Assembly (NCBI GenBank): GCA_028869595.1
Contig: JAGWRU010000094.1
Location: 1-35,955, forward strand
Length of the DNA stretch: 35,955 bases
From: Rhodospirillales bacterium
GTDB lineage: Bacteria > Pseudomonadota > Alphaproteobacteria > Acetobacterales > Acetobacteraceae
Direction of reading: 5' to 3'
The first letter of the stretch is position 1; each line of letters starts with the position of its first letter. Made by a program: the position numbers and the translations under genes. A model generated the notes under the pieces. The model saw only the letters and a program-made list of their open reading frames with translations, was not told where the DNA came from and ran no database searches. Below are positions 18,445-25,924 of this stretch, piece after piece.

Positions 18445-19953
18445 ATGATCACCCACGACGTGAAGGTCTACCCGTCCAAGGCGACGCTGAAACGAGAGGA
18501 TCAGCTGGCCTGGAAAATCGCCGCCATGGCCGCCGATAAAGTCCCCGTGGCGCGCGACGTCGCGGCCATGATCGTCAATCGTATCATCGACAATGCCGCG
18601 GTGGCGATCGCCGCGATCAATCGCCGCCCCGTCACCTCCGCGCGCGGCATGGCGCTGGGCCATGCGCGTTCGCGCGCCGCTGGCGGAGCCACCGTGTTCG
18701 GCGTGCCGGCGACGCGCCGGGTCAGCCCGGAATGGGCGGCCTGGGCGAACGGCACGGCGGTGCGCGAACTCGACATGCACGATACCTTCCTGGCCGCCGA
18801 TTATTCCCACCCCGGCGATAACATCCCGCCGATCCTGGCGGTCGCGCAGACGCTGGAGAAATCCGGCCGCGACCTGATCCGCGGTCTCGCCACAGGCTAT
18901 GAGGTGCAGATCGATCTGGTGCGCGCGATCTGCCTGCACGAACACAAGATCGACCATATCGCCCATCTCTGCCCGGCCCAGGCGGCCGGCATCGGCACGC
19001 TGCTGGGGCTGAAGGCGGAGGTGATCTATCAGGCGGTGCAGCAGGCGGTGCATGTCAGCTTCACCACCCGCCAGTCGCGCAAGGGTGAGATCAGCTCCTG
19101 GAAGGCCTATGCGCCCGCCCATGCCGGCAAGCTGGCGATCGAGGCGGTCGATCGGGCGATGCGCGGCGAAGGTGCGCCGAGCCCGGTCTATGAGGGAGAG
19201 GATAGCGTCATCGCCTGGATGCTCGATGGGCCGGAGGCGCATTACAAAGTATCCCTGCCGGCGATCGGCGAGGCCAAGCGCGCCATTCTGGACAGCTATA
19301 CCAAGGAGCACAGCGCCGAATACCAGTCCCAGGCGCTGATCGACCTGGCCTTCCGCCTGCGCGGGCAGATCGAGGATCTGGAGAAGATCGAGAAGATCGT
19401 CATCCACACCAGCCACCACACCCATTACGTGATCGGCACCGGCGCCAACGATCCGCAGAAAATGGACCCGAAGGCGTCGCGCGAGACGCTGGATCATTCC
19501 ATCATGTACATCTTCGCCGTCGCCCTGCAGGACGGGCGCTGGCACCATGTCGACAGCTATACCCCGAAGCGGGCCGGGCGCGCCGATACGGTGCGGCTGT
19601 GGCACAAGATCGAAACCCGCGAAGACCCGGAATGGACGCGCCGCTACCACAGCCTGGATACCGACGAGAAGGCGTTCGGCGGGCGTGTCGAGATCCTGAT
19701 GGCCGATGGCAGCCGCATCGTCGACGAGATGGCGGTGGCCAATGCCCATCCGCTGGGTGCCAAGCCCTTCGGGCGGGAGGATTACATCCGCAAATTCCGC
19801 ATCCTGACCGAGGGCATCATCGCCCCGCGCGAGGCGGAGCGCTTCCTGGAAGCGGCGCAGGGTCTGCCGCGCCTGGCGGCGGGCGAGTTGCACCGGCTGA
19901 ACGTCGCCCTGCCGGCCGCCGATCTGGCGGTGGCAAAGCCCGGGATTTTCTGA
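18445..19953 (+). CDS. prpD: 2-methylcitrate dehydratase PrpD (MmgE/PrpD family)
   Basis: PrpD dehydrates 2-methylcitrate in the propionate-degrading methylcitrate cycle. The 502-aa product is close to the usual length of the PrpD branch. Recognisable blocks are [75 protein letters not shown] and [15 protein letters not shown]. The ATG at 18445 follows GGAGGA. It lies 22 bp before prpC in the same direction. That pairing separates it from the broader MmgE family, which includes cis-aconitate decarboxylase-like proteins. Confidence 0.93.
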   Translation: MITHDVKVYPSKATLKREDQLAWKIAAMAADKVPVARDVAAMIVNRIIDNAAVAIAAINRRPVTSARGMALGHARSRAAGGATVFGVPATRRVSPEWAAWANGTAVRELDMHDTFLAADYSHPGDNIPPILAVAQTLEKSGRDLIRGLATGYEVQIDLVRAICLHEHKIDHIAHLCPAQAAGIGTLLGLKAEVIYQAVQQAVHVSFTTRQSRKGEISSWKAYAPAHAGKLAIEAVDRAMRGEGAPSPVYEGEDSVIAWMLDGPEAHYKVSLPAIGEAKRAILDSYTKEHSAEYQSQALIDLAFRLRGQIEDLEKIEKIVIHTSHHTHYVIGTGANDPQKMDPKASRETLDHSIMYIFAVALQDGRWHHVDSYTPKRAGRADTVRLWHKIETREDPEWTRRYHSLDTDEKAFGGRVEILMADGSRIVDEMAVANAHPLGAKPFGREDYIRKFRILTEGIIAPREAERFLEAAQGLPRLAAGELHRLNVALPAADLAVAKPGIF

Positions 19954-19975
19954 TCAGCAAAGCGGAGATACGAGC

Positions 19976-21124
19976 ATGAGCGAGACCGCGACCCCCAACC
20001 GCGCCAAGCGCGGCGTCGCCCTGGCCGGTGTTCCGGCCGGCAACACCGCCTTGTGCACCGTCGGGCGCACCGGCAACGACCTGCATTATCGCGGCTACGA
20101 CATTCTGGACGTCGCCGAGCAATGCGAGTTCGAGGAGATCGCCTATCTTCTGGTCCATGGCAGCCTGCCGACCATTGCCGAGCTTGCCGCCTACAAGGCC
20201 AAGCTGACGGCGCTGCGCGGGCTGCCGGCGGTGGTGAAGCAGGCGCTGGAGGCGCTGCCCGCAGCCTCGCATCCGATGGATGTGATGCGCACCGGCGTCT
20301 CTGCCCTGGGCTGCGCGCTGCCCGAGAAGGACGATCACAACGCCCCCGGCGCGCGCGACATCGCCGACCGGCTGATGGCCTCGCTGGGGTCGATGCTGCT
20401 GTATTGGTTCCATTTCTCTCAGAATGGCCGGCGCATCGAGGTGGAGACGGATGACGATTCCATCGGCGGGCACTTCCTTCACCTGCTGCACGGCAAGCCG
20501 CCCGGCGCCAGCCAGGTGCGGGCGATGCATACCTCGCTGATCCTGTACGCCGAGCATGAGTTCAACGCCTCCACCTTCACCTGCCGGGTGGTGGCGGGCA
20601 CCGGGGCGGACATGCATTCGGCGATCGTTGCCGGCATCGGCGCGCTGCGCGGACCCAAGCATGGCGGCGCCAATGAGGTCGCCTTCGAAATCCAGAGCCG
20701 CTACGCGAACCCGGAGGAGGCCGAGGCCGATATCCGTGCCCGCATCGCCGCCAAGGAGGTGGTGATCGGCTTCGGCCACGCCGTCTACACGATCGCCGAT
20801 CCGCGCAACAAGGTCATCAAGGAGGTTGCGCGCCGCCTGTCGCAGGAGGCCGGATCGATGAAGCTGTTCGACATCGCCGACCGGATCGAGGCGACGATGG
20901 CGGATGCGAAGAAGATGTTCGCCAACCTCGATTGGTTCAGCGCGATCAGCTACCACATGCTGGGTGTGCCAACCGCGATGTTCACACCGATTTTTGTGAT
21001 CGCCCGCACCTCCGGCTGGGCAGCGCATGTGATGGAGCAGCGGGTGGACAACAAGCTGATCCGCCCGGGGGCCGTCTATGTCGGGCCGGAGGATGTGCCA
21101 TTCGTGCCGATTTCCAAGCGCTGA
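19976..21124 (+). CDS. prpC: 2-methylcitrate synthase PrpC (citrate synthase family)
   Basis: PrpC condenses propionyl-CoA with oxaloacetate to 2-methylcitrate. The 382-aa length is typical of the short, type-I-like enzymes. The catalytic residues are His229 (GPKHGGANE), His268 (GFGHAVY) and Asp319 (ANLDWFSA), each exactly 6 lower than in E. coli Prp[28 protein letters not shown] is the usual N-terminal block. It follows prpD at 22 bp and ends at a strong intrinsic terminator. Residual citrate synthase activity is possible. prpB and a prp regulator are not in the window. Confidence 0.94.
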   Translation: MSETATPNRAKRGVALAGVPAGNTALCTVGRTGNDLHYRGYDILDVAEQCEFEEIAYLLVHGSLPTIAELAAYKAKLTALRGLPAVVKQALEALPAASHPMDVMRTGVSALGCALPEKDDHNAPGARDIADRLMASLGSMLLYWFHFSQNGRRIEVETDDDSIGGHFLHLLHGKPPGASQVRAMHTSLILYAEHEFNASTFTCRVVAGTGADMHSAIVAGIGALRGPKHGGANEVAFEIQSRYANPEEAEADIRARIAAKEVVIGFGHAVYTIADPRNKVIKEVARRLSQEAGSMKLFDIADRIEATMADAKKMFANLDWFSAISYHMLGVPTAMFTPIFVIARTSGWAAHVMEQRVDNKLIRPGAVYVGPEDVPFVPISKR

Positions 21125-21159
21125 TCTGGGTTTTTTCTATTTTTCATGTTTTGGATAAC

Positions 21160-21192
21160 GCCGCCGCAGGGGCAGTCCTGCGGCGGCTTTTT
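21160..21192 (+). terminator. Intrinsic terminator after prpC
   Basis: A perfect 11-bp stem (GCCGCCGCAGG at 21160-21170 paired with CCTGCGGCGGC at 21177-21187) with a 6-nt loop is followed by five T residues. It lies 36 bp after the prpC stop and closes the prpDC transcript. Confidence 0.92.
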
Positions 21193-21403
21193 CTTGCACC
21201 GTGGCGGCATTGTGGCAGGTGATTCAACATCTCCGCCCGGCTTCACTGCAAAATTCGTCATCGGAACCGCGACGAAACGGTTGCTTTTTCTTGACAGGCG
21301 ACGGGTGTGCGCGGGAAGAGCGGAATTGGTATGCGCGTTCCGATTCGCTCCGCTCCGGATGCTGTTTCGTTTATCGCCGCATACGACAGGAGAAGGACGG
21401 TCC
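21193..21403. other. Gene-free stretch upstream of the histone-like gene
   Basis: Together with the uncertain small ORF after it, this is the only stretch over 300 bp without a convincing gene. It is less GC-rich than its surroundings in the first 100 bp. A perfect -35-like TTGACA is at 21291-21296, but no acceptable -10 box stands 16-18 nt further on. It probably holds the promoter of the downstream unit, but I cannot place it. Confidence 0.4.
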
Positions 21404-21721
21404 ATGGACCGCAGCTTCGTTCTGATGAACCTGACCGGACCCGTTCGTGCCCATCCCGGCGCGCGCCTGCGTGGCGTCGCGCCGCATGGCCGGACGGCAC
21501 TGGCCCGGTCTGGCATCGGAAAGACGGCGGCACGGGAATATCGGCGGAAGCCGCTCGCTGCCGACGACGCCAATGGGCGCCATACCGCCCGGCCGGCGCA
21601 ACCGGTCTGCATGCACGAAGGTGTCGCGGCAGCAGACCCATTCGAACACCGGCCGGCCGCGAGGCCGCTGGCAATCCGCGCAACCAAGACAAACGACACG
21701 AGAAGGAGTGCCCACAGGTGA
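21404..21721 (+). CDS. Possible small ORF or leader, coupled to the histone-like gene
   Basis: A 105-aa reading frame starts at an ATG with a good AAGGA ribosome site 6 nt upstream and begins [19 protein letters not shown]. Its TGA stop overlaps the GTG start of the histone-like gene (GTGA), the geometry used for translational coupling. Against it, the protein has no recognisable domain, is rich in Arg and Ala, and third-position GC looks less biased than in neighbouring genes. It may be a real small basic protein, a regulatory leader, or chance. I lean towards a translated leader but am unsure. Confidence 0.35.
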   Translation: MDRSFVLMNLTGPVRAHPGARLRGVAPHGRTALARSGIGKTAAREYRRKPLAADDANGRHTARPAQPVCMHEGVAAADPFEHRPAARPLAIRATKTNDTRRSAHR

Positions 21722-22263
21722 GCAACGAAGAAACCATGATGGAATGCGAGGCCGACGAGGCCGTCCGGGCGATGCCGCTCGCGGTGCGTGCCACGACGCG
21801 CAAGGCGGCGGCCAAGCCGGCAGCGAAGAAGCCTGCCGCCAAGAAGCCGGCGGCGAAGAAGGCAGCGGCCAAGAAGCCGGCTGCCAAGAAGGCCGCCGCG
21901 AAGAAGCCGGCTGCCAAGAAGGCGGTTGCCAAGAAGCCGGCGGCGAAGAAGGCCGTCGCCAAGAAGCCTGCCGCGAAGAAGGCGGTTGCCAAGAAGCCGG
22001 CGGCGAAGAAGGCCGTCGCCAAGAAGCCCGCCGCGAAGAAGGCGGCTGCCAAGAAGCCGGCGGCGAAGAAGGCGGTTGCCAAGAAGCCTGCCGTGAAGAA
22101 GGCGGCTGCCAAGAAGCCGGCGGCGAAGAACGCGGTTGCCAAGAAGCCTGCCGTGAAGAAGGCGGCCAAGGCGACGGCGGCGAAGAAGCCGGCGGTGCGG
22201 CGCCCGCGCAAAGTGGCCGCGCCGGCCATGGATGCGCCCGCGATGCCGGAATCGATGGCGTAA
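21718..22263 (+). CDS. Histone H1-like Lys/Ala-repeat DNA-binding protein
   Basis: This 181-aa protein resembles bacterial H1-type proteins such as HctB and the AlgP tail. After about 30 mostly acidic or neutral residues ([15 protein letters not shown]) it becomes an almost pure run of KKPAA and KKAVA/KKAAA pentads at about residues 30-150. It ends with [22 protein letters not shown]. Such tails are unstructured, strongly basic and bind DNA non-specifically, so chromosome compaction or gene silencing is likely. The GTG at 21718 follows AGAAGGAG 9 nt upstream; an ATG at 21736 is an alternative. A strong terminator follows, so it ends its own transcript. Confidence 0.85.
   Translation: MSNEETMMECEADEAVRAMPLAVRATTRKAAAKPAAKKPAAKKPAAKKAAAKKPAAKKAAAKKPAAKKAVAKKPAAKKAVAKKPAAKKAVAKKPAAKKAVAKKPAAKKAAAKKPAAKKAVAKKPAVKKAAAKKPAAKNAVAKKPAVKKAAKATAAKKPAVRRPRKVAAPAMDAPAMPESMA
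21841..22163 (+). repeat. 30-bp tandem repeat (60-bp higher order) in the histone-like gene
   Basis: The coding sequence repeats with a 30-bp period of the type AAGAAGCCGGCGGCGAAGAA plus ten more bases, encoding the decapeptide [10 protein letters not shown]. At least ten units run in phase from 21841 to 22140, with partial units on either side. Units alternate between two versions (CCGGCGGCG and CCTGCCGCG-type), so a 60-bp period is also visible. This suggests growth by duplication of two-unit blocks, and repeat number should vary between strains. Confidence 0.9.
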
Positions 22264-22293
22264 GCCTGCGATACCGGCGCGATCGCGCGACGG

Positions 22294-22321
22294 AAAAGGG
22301 CGCCCTGGTGGCGCCCTTTTT
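22294..22321 (+). terminator. Intrinsic terminator after the histone-like gene
   Basis: The inverted repeat AAAAGGGCGCC (22294-22304) and GGCGCCCTTTT (22310-22320) forms an 11-bp stem with a 5-nt loop. It runs into a T stretch, and because A residues precede the stem it may act in both directions. It lies 30 bp after the stop codon and also faces the end of the convergent DUF4865 gene. Confidence 0.9.
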
Positions 22322-22454
22322 CTTGGCCACCCCCCTCCGGGCGGGGATGCGGTCGATGCCATCCGCAGCCACGCCGAGGCCATACGGACGGACAGGGCCG
22401 CGTGCGACGATGTCTTCCGCGCCACCGCGATGGCGGCGCCGGCTGGCTGAGATT

Positions 22455-22901
22455 TCAGGCGGCGGCGCCGATGGCGCGGTACATCACCTCGAAGCGGCGC
22501 CCAGGCGCGTCCTGTTTGGCCAGTCCCAGCAGCGTTGCGTCGCGCGGGTCGCAGGCCCGTACCGGCGCATCGGCATCGACCGTGCCGCGTTGCAGCCGCA
22601 GCGCGCTGCCGGCGGCGAAATCGAGCGATGTCGCCGCGCTCAGCAGCAGATGCACGGCAGGCCGGCCGAACGCATCGCACAGCGCGCGAAAGAAATCCCC
22701 GTCCAGAAAGCGCAGCGCCGCTGTCGGGTCCCGCCAGAGGTAGAAGGTCGCGTAGCAGGGCGCGCGCGGGTCGATCAGGAATAGTTTGGCGCCGAGACCC
22801 GGCATGGCATCGAAAAGAGGGCCGCGCTCGGCGGCGCGCCGGCGGATCGCGGCGACCTGGTCGGTGTCACGCAGCGGGATGGCATAGTGCATGGCGAGCA
22901 T
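22455..22901 (-). CDS. DUF4865 family protein
   Basis: This 148-aa protein matches DUF4865 in size and pattern: [40 protein letters not shown], then [19 protein letters not shown] and [18 protein letters not shown]. It looks like a dimeric alpha-beta barrel of the kind found in small monooxygenase-like proteins, which is my inference. The ATG at 22901 follows AAGGGGA at a good distance. It lies 19 bp after the tautomerase gene, and DUF4865 next to a tautomerase and a LysR regulator is an arrangement I recall from other genomes. Substrate and reaction are unknown. Confidence 0.82.
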   Translation of the reverse strand: MLAMHYAIPLRDTDQVAAIRRRAAERGPLFDAMPGLGAKLFLIDPRAPCYATFYLWRDPTAALRFLDGDFFRALCDAFGRPAVHLLLSAATSLDFAAGSALRLQRGTVDADAPVRACDPRDATLLGLAKQDAPGRRFEVMYRAIGAAA

Positions 22902-22920
22902 CGTCGTTCCCCTTTGCCGA

Positions 22921-23313
22921 TCACGCATGGGCGGCGATGTAGGAGGCGAGCCCGTTGCCGAAGGACCATTCGTCGCGGCCATTGGGCGAGAGGATCACCT
23001 GCACATCCTCGGCCCGCATGCCGGCGTCGCGGACCAGGTTTTCGGCGATGGCGGCGAACAGCGCCTGCTTGGCCGCCGTGGCGCGCCAATTGCCGGCGAC
23101 GATATGGACGAACACCACCTGATCGCTGCGGCGCATGCCGAGATAGTCCGGGTCGTAGAAGAACTCCTCCGGCGCGCATTGTTCGATCACCTGGAAGCGA
23201 TCCTCGGGCGGAATGGCGTAGGCGGTGATCAGCGCCTGATGCACGCCATCGGCAATGGCGCGTAGCTGCGCCGGGCTGCGGCCGCGCAGCAGAGAGATGC
23301 GGACGAAGGGCAT
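22921..23313 (-). CDS. Tautomerase family protein
   Basis: This 130-aa protein is of the longer tautomerase type. Cleavage of Met1 would expose Pro2 (MPFVRISLLRGRS), the catalytic amino-terminal proline of the 4-oxalocrotonate tautomerase superfamily. The following HQALITAYAIPPEDRFQVIEQ and SDQVVFVHIVAGNWRATAAKQALFAAIAENL blocks are typical. The ATG follows AAGGAA. It is the first gene of a two-gene unit with DUF4865, divergent from a LysR regulator. The true substrate, an enol or halogenated acid for example, is unknown. Confidence 0.9.
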   Translation of the reverse strand: MPFVRISLLRGRSPAQLRAIADGVHQALITAYAIPPEDRFQVIEQCAPEEFFYDPDYLGMRRSDQVVFVHIVAGNWRATAAKQALFAAIAENLVRDAGMRAEDVQVILSPNGRDEWSFGNGLASYIAAHA

Positions 23314-23349
23314 GGCGGGGTTCCTTTCTCCAAGGGGCTTGATGCACCG

Positions 23350-23419
23350 GAGATAGGTACCCATCTCGGTTTGGAAAATTGGAATATTTTAAAGAGATAG
23401 TTCGGAAAAATAGAACTAT
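23350..23419. promoter_or_regulatory. Divergent control region with two palindromes (LysR operators)
   Basis: The 104-bp gap between the tautomerase and LysR starts is AT-rich against its surroundings. It holds an 18-bp near-perfect palindrome (GAGATAGGTACCCATCTC, 23350-23367) and a perfect 7-bp inverted repeat with a 9-nt spacer (ATAGTTC at 23397-23403, GAACTAT at 23413-23419). The second overlaps the LysR start codon. The first suits an activator site for the divergent genes and the second an autorepression site; both roles are inferred. Confidence 0.5.
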
Positions 23420-24296
23420 GGCGACGCCCACCAATCTCGACATGGACGTGCTGCGCAGCTTCGCTACCGGCTTCGAGCTGGGCAGTTTCGCGCGCGCCGC
23501 CGCCCGGCTGGGGCGGTCGCAATCGGCGATCAGCAGCCAGCTGCGCAAGCTGGAAGCGCAGGTGGGCCAGCGCCTGGTGCGCAAATCGGGACGCAGCCTG
23601 GTTCTGACCCCGGCCGGGGAGAGCCTGTTGAGCTTTGCCCGCCGTATTCTCGATCTCAACGACACGGCCCTGGCAGCGCTGGCGGCCGGGGCGGTCGGCG
23701 GCACGGTGCGCCTGGGTCTGCCGCAGGATTTCGCCGAGGCTTGGCTGCCCGGCGTGCTCGGCCGCTTCGGCCGCGCCCATCCGGACATGCAGGTGGAGCT
23801 GCGCGCCGAGCGTAATGCCCGTCTGATCACGCGGATCGCGGAAGCGACGCTCGATCTGGCGCTGGTCTGGGGCGATGCGTCAGGCGCGGCGGCGGGCGAG
23901 CATCTCGCCGATCTGCCGATCCGTTGGATCGGTCCGCGCGGCTGGAGCCGATCGCCCGGCGCGCCGCTGGCGCTGGCCCTGTTCGAAGCGCCCTGCGCCT
24001 TCCGCAGCGCCGCGCTGGCGGCACTCGACCAGGCAGGGATCGGCTGGCGCCTGGCCTGCACCAGCCCCAGCCTGGCCGGGCTGTGGGCGGCGGCGGAAGC
24101 CGGGCTGGGCATCACTGCGCGCATCGCGATCGGGCTGCCGGAACCGCTCTCGGTGCTCGACCCTGCCGTGGCGGGGCTGCCGGCATTGCCTTCCATCGGG
24201 CTGTCGCTGCACTGCGCCGAGCGTCGGCCCGCCGCCGCGGTGGCGGCGCTGGCCAATCTTCTGCGCGCCGCGGTCGCGGCCGTTCCGATACGTTGA
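23418..24296 (+). CDS. LysR family transcriptional regulator
   Basis: This 292-aa LysR regulator has an N-terminal winged helix-turn-helix at about residues 6-65, with FELGSFARAAARLGRSQSAISSQLRKLEAQVGQRLVRKSGRSLVLTPAGE-type sequence, and an inducer-binding domain from about residue 90. The ATG at 23418 was chosen because it starts the family domain at the right distance; a TTG at 23379 would add 13 residues. A palindrome spans the start codon, which suggests autorepression. It is divergent from the tautomerase-DUF4865 pair, which it probably controls, and lies 21 bp before the FMN-barrel gene. Confidence 0.94.
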   Translation: MATPTNLDMDVLRSFATGFELGSFARAAARLGRSQSAISSQLRKLEAQVGQRLVRKSGRSLVLTPAGESLLSFARRILDLNDTALAALAAGAVGGTVRLGLPQDFAEAWLPGVLGRFGRAHPDMQVELRAERNARLITRIAEATLDLALVWGDASGAAAGEHLADLPIRWIGPRGWSRSPGAPLALALFEAPCAFRSAALAALDQAGIGWRLACTSPSLAGLWAAAEAGLGITARIAIGLPEPLSVLDPAVAGLPALPSIGLSLHCAERRPAAAVAALANLLRAAVAAVPIR

Positions 24297-24317
24297 GCAC
24301 GCACCGGGAGAACAGGC

Positions 24318-24929
24318 ATGGTCTATGATTTTCTCGACATATTTGCCACCCGATCGGTCAAGGCGGCGCAGGGGCCGGCGGCGCAATTCTCCGCCGACCG
24401 CCCGTCAGACCGCTTCACCGAGGCGGAGACCGGCTTCATCGCCGAACGCGATTCCGCCTATATGGCCAGCGTGGCGGAGAATGGCTGGCCTTATGTGCAG
24501 CACCGCGGCGGTCCGCCGGGTTTTCTGCGGGTGCTGGACGAGACGACGCTGGGTTTCGCCGATTTTCGCGGCAACCGCCAACATATCAGCCTCGGCAATC
24601 TGATGGCCGATGGGCGGGTGGCCTTGATCCTGATGGATTATCCCCATCGCCGCCGGCTGAAGATTCTTGGTCATGCCCGGATCGTCGATGCTGGCGCCGA
24701 TCCGGCGCTGGCCGAACGCCTGACGGTGGCGGGATATCGGGCGCGGGTGGAGCGCGCCATTCTGATCCGCCTGCAAGCTTTTGACTGGAACTGCCCGCAA
24801 CATATCACACCGCGCCTGACGGAGGCGGAGCTACATGTCGCGCTGGCACCGGTGCAGCGCCATATCGCGGAGTTGGAGGCGGAGCTGGCGCAATTGCGCG
24901 CTCGGCTCGAGCTGGCAGGCGGCGCGTAA
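24318..24929 (+). CDS. Pyridoxamine 5'-phosphate oxidase-like FMN-binding split-barrel protein
   Basis: The 203-aa product has the split-barrel flavin-binding fold: FIAERDSAYMASVAENGWPYVQHRGGPPGFLRVLD, then GFADFRGNRQHISLGNLMADGRVALILMDYPHRRRLKILGHARI. The pattern is of the PNPOx-like oxidoreductases of unknown substrate rather than true PdxH. The C-terminal 35 residues, after HITPRLTEAELHVA, form a likely coiled coil (IAELEAELAQLRARLEL). It sits 21 bp after the LysR gene and has its own GGGAG site, so it is probably cotranscribed with the regulator. It may reduce a product made by the divergent tautomerase pathway; this is speculation. Confidence 0.88.
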   Translation: MVYDFLDIFATRSVKAAQGPAAQFSADRPSDRFTEAETGFIAERDSAYMASVAENGWPYVQHRGGPPGFLRVLDETTLGFADFRGNRQHISLGNLMADGRVALILMDYPHRRRLKILGHARIVDAGADPALAERLTVAGYRARVERAILIRLQAFDWNCPQHITPRLTEAELHVALAPVQRHIAELEAELAQLRARLELAGGA

Positions 24930-24958
24930 GCCAGGCATCAGGCGTCGCCGCGGCGAGG

Positions 24959-25738
24959 CTAGGCGGCATGCTCCTCGCCCGGCGCCGCGGCGGTGCAGTC
25001 GAACAGCGCCGGATCGACTCCGTCGCCCAGCGCATCGAACATGCTGTCGCTGAAGCTTACCAGCCGGTCGGCGGCGGCAACGGCGTGGCGCACCTGATTG
25101 GCGGCAACCGCGTCGAGAATTTCAAGATGGCAGGCGATGGTGCGCTGCAATCCTTCGCGGGGGCGCACATGCTTGTAATAGATCCAGCCGCTGCGACGGA
25201 AAATCGTGTGCAGCGGACGTAGCGTATGTTCCAGGAAGGGCTCGCCGGCGGTTTGCAGCAGCAGCCGGTCGATGCGCCGATCCAGCTGGTTGAAGCGGTC
25301 GATGGTCATCGCCGCTTCCTCCTCGCGCAGCAGCCGGGCGAGGTGGCGGAAATGATTGCGCTCCGAGGCGCCGCAGCGCTCGGCGGCCAGGCGGGTGACG
25401 AAGCCTTCCAGGCTGCGGCGTAGCTGCACCAGCGTGCGTTCGCGCGCCAGATCGATCGGGGCGATGCGCAGCCCGTGGCGTGGGCGGATCAGGATCAGCG
25501 TGTCCGAGGCAAGCCGGCTGACCGCCTGATGCGTCGGCGTGCGGCCGCAATCGGTGCGCTGCTGCAGATCCTGGATCGACAGGTACTGACCCGGCGGCAG
25601 CGCGCAGGTGACGATCAGGGATTCCAGCCGATCATAGGCGATTTCCGCGAGATTGGCGCGACCGCGAGCGCCCCGCGGCGATGCGGCGGGGCCGGCGTTG
25701 GGCGTACGGCGGCGTTCGGTCGGCGGCCTGGCAGCCAT
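24959..25738 (-). CDS. GntR family regulator, FadR/FCD subfamily
   Basis: This 259-aa repressor-type regulator has an N-terminal winged helix-turn-helix (AYDRLESLIVTCALPPGQYLSIQDLQQRTDCGRTPTHQAVSRLASD, about residues 34-80) and a helical FCD ligand domain. Possible metal- or ligand-binding residues are the Asp/His in FNQLDRRIDR, FLEHTLRPLH and CHLEILDAV. Twenty-five disordered Arg/Pro-rich residues precede the domain. It is divergent from the sugar-acid operon, and a 16-bp palindrome lies between them about 80 bp upstream of its start. I infer that it represses that operon, itself, and the MFS gene at 33215. Confidence 0.93.
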   Translation of the reverse strand: MAARPPTERRRTPNAGPAASPRGARGRANLAEIAYDRLESLIVTCALPPGQYLSIQDLQQRTDCGRTPTHQAVSRLASDTLILIRPRHGLRIAPIDLARERTLVQLRRSLEGFVTRLAAERCGASERNHFRHLARLLREEEAAMTIDRFNQLDRRIDRLLLQTAGEPFLEHTLRPLHTIFRRSGWIYYKHVRPREGLQRTIACHLEILDAVAANQVRHAVAAADRLVSFSDSMFDALGDGVDPALFDCTAAAPGEEHAA

Positions 25739-25814
25739 GCGGTTTCCGGAACTGAAGGCGGCGAACGGGCCTTAGTGGTTACACGAAGCCGCCCGGGGAG
25801 GGAAGGAAACGGAC

Positions 25815-25843
25815 TTGTGAAATATCACAACATGTCCTATTCC
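25815..25843 (+). promoter_or_regulatory. Promoter and GntR operator of the sugar-acid operon
   Basis: The palindrome TTGTGAAATATCACAA (25815-25830) has perfect 6-bp arms around AATA. Its left arm TTGTGA also serves as a -35 box, with TATTCC at 25838-25843 as a -10 box after exactly 17 nt. A repressor bound here would cover the -35 box. Transcription would start near 25850, about 75 nt before the GTG. The same element stands in front of the MFS gene with one change. Confidence 0.65.
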
Positions 25844-25924
25844 ATGGCTTGCGCCCGGCGATCTGGCGCAAAGGCGCACGGGCTGGAACGGGACCGGCGC
25901 CAGATTCCGGTTCGGGGGGAAACG

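Noticed and set aside
18367-19893. 508-codon minus-strand frame opposite prpD
   Set aside because: prpD is certain on the other strand; the antisense product is rich in Arg, Gly and Asp and has no domain.
21291-21296. Perfect TTGACA as -35 box of the histone-like unit
   Set aside because: No acceptable -10 box 16-18 nt downstream; the sequence there is GGAAGA.
21841-22163. Repeat array considered as a CRISPR
   Set aside because: Units are contiguous with no spacers, lie in a coding frame, and encode [10 protein letters not shown]-type peptides; no cas genes.
21076-22680. 534-codon minus-strand frame across the histone-like gene
   Set aside because: It is open only because the 30-bp repeat has no stop in most frames. 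The product is low-complexity and it covers two intrinsic terminators.
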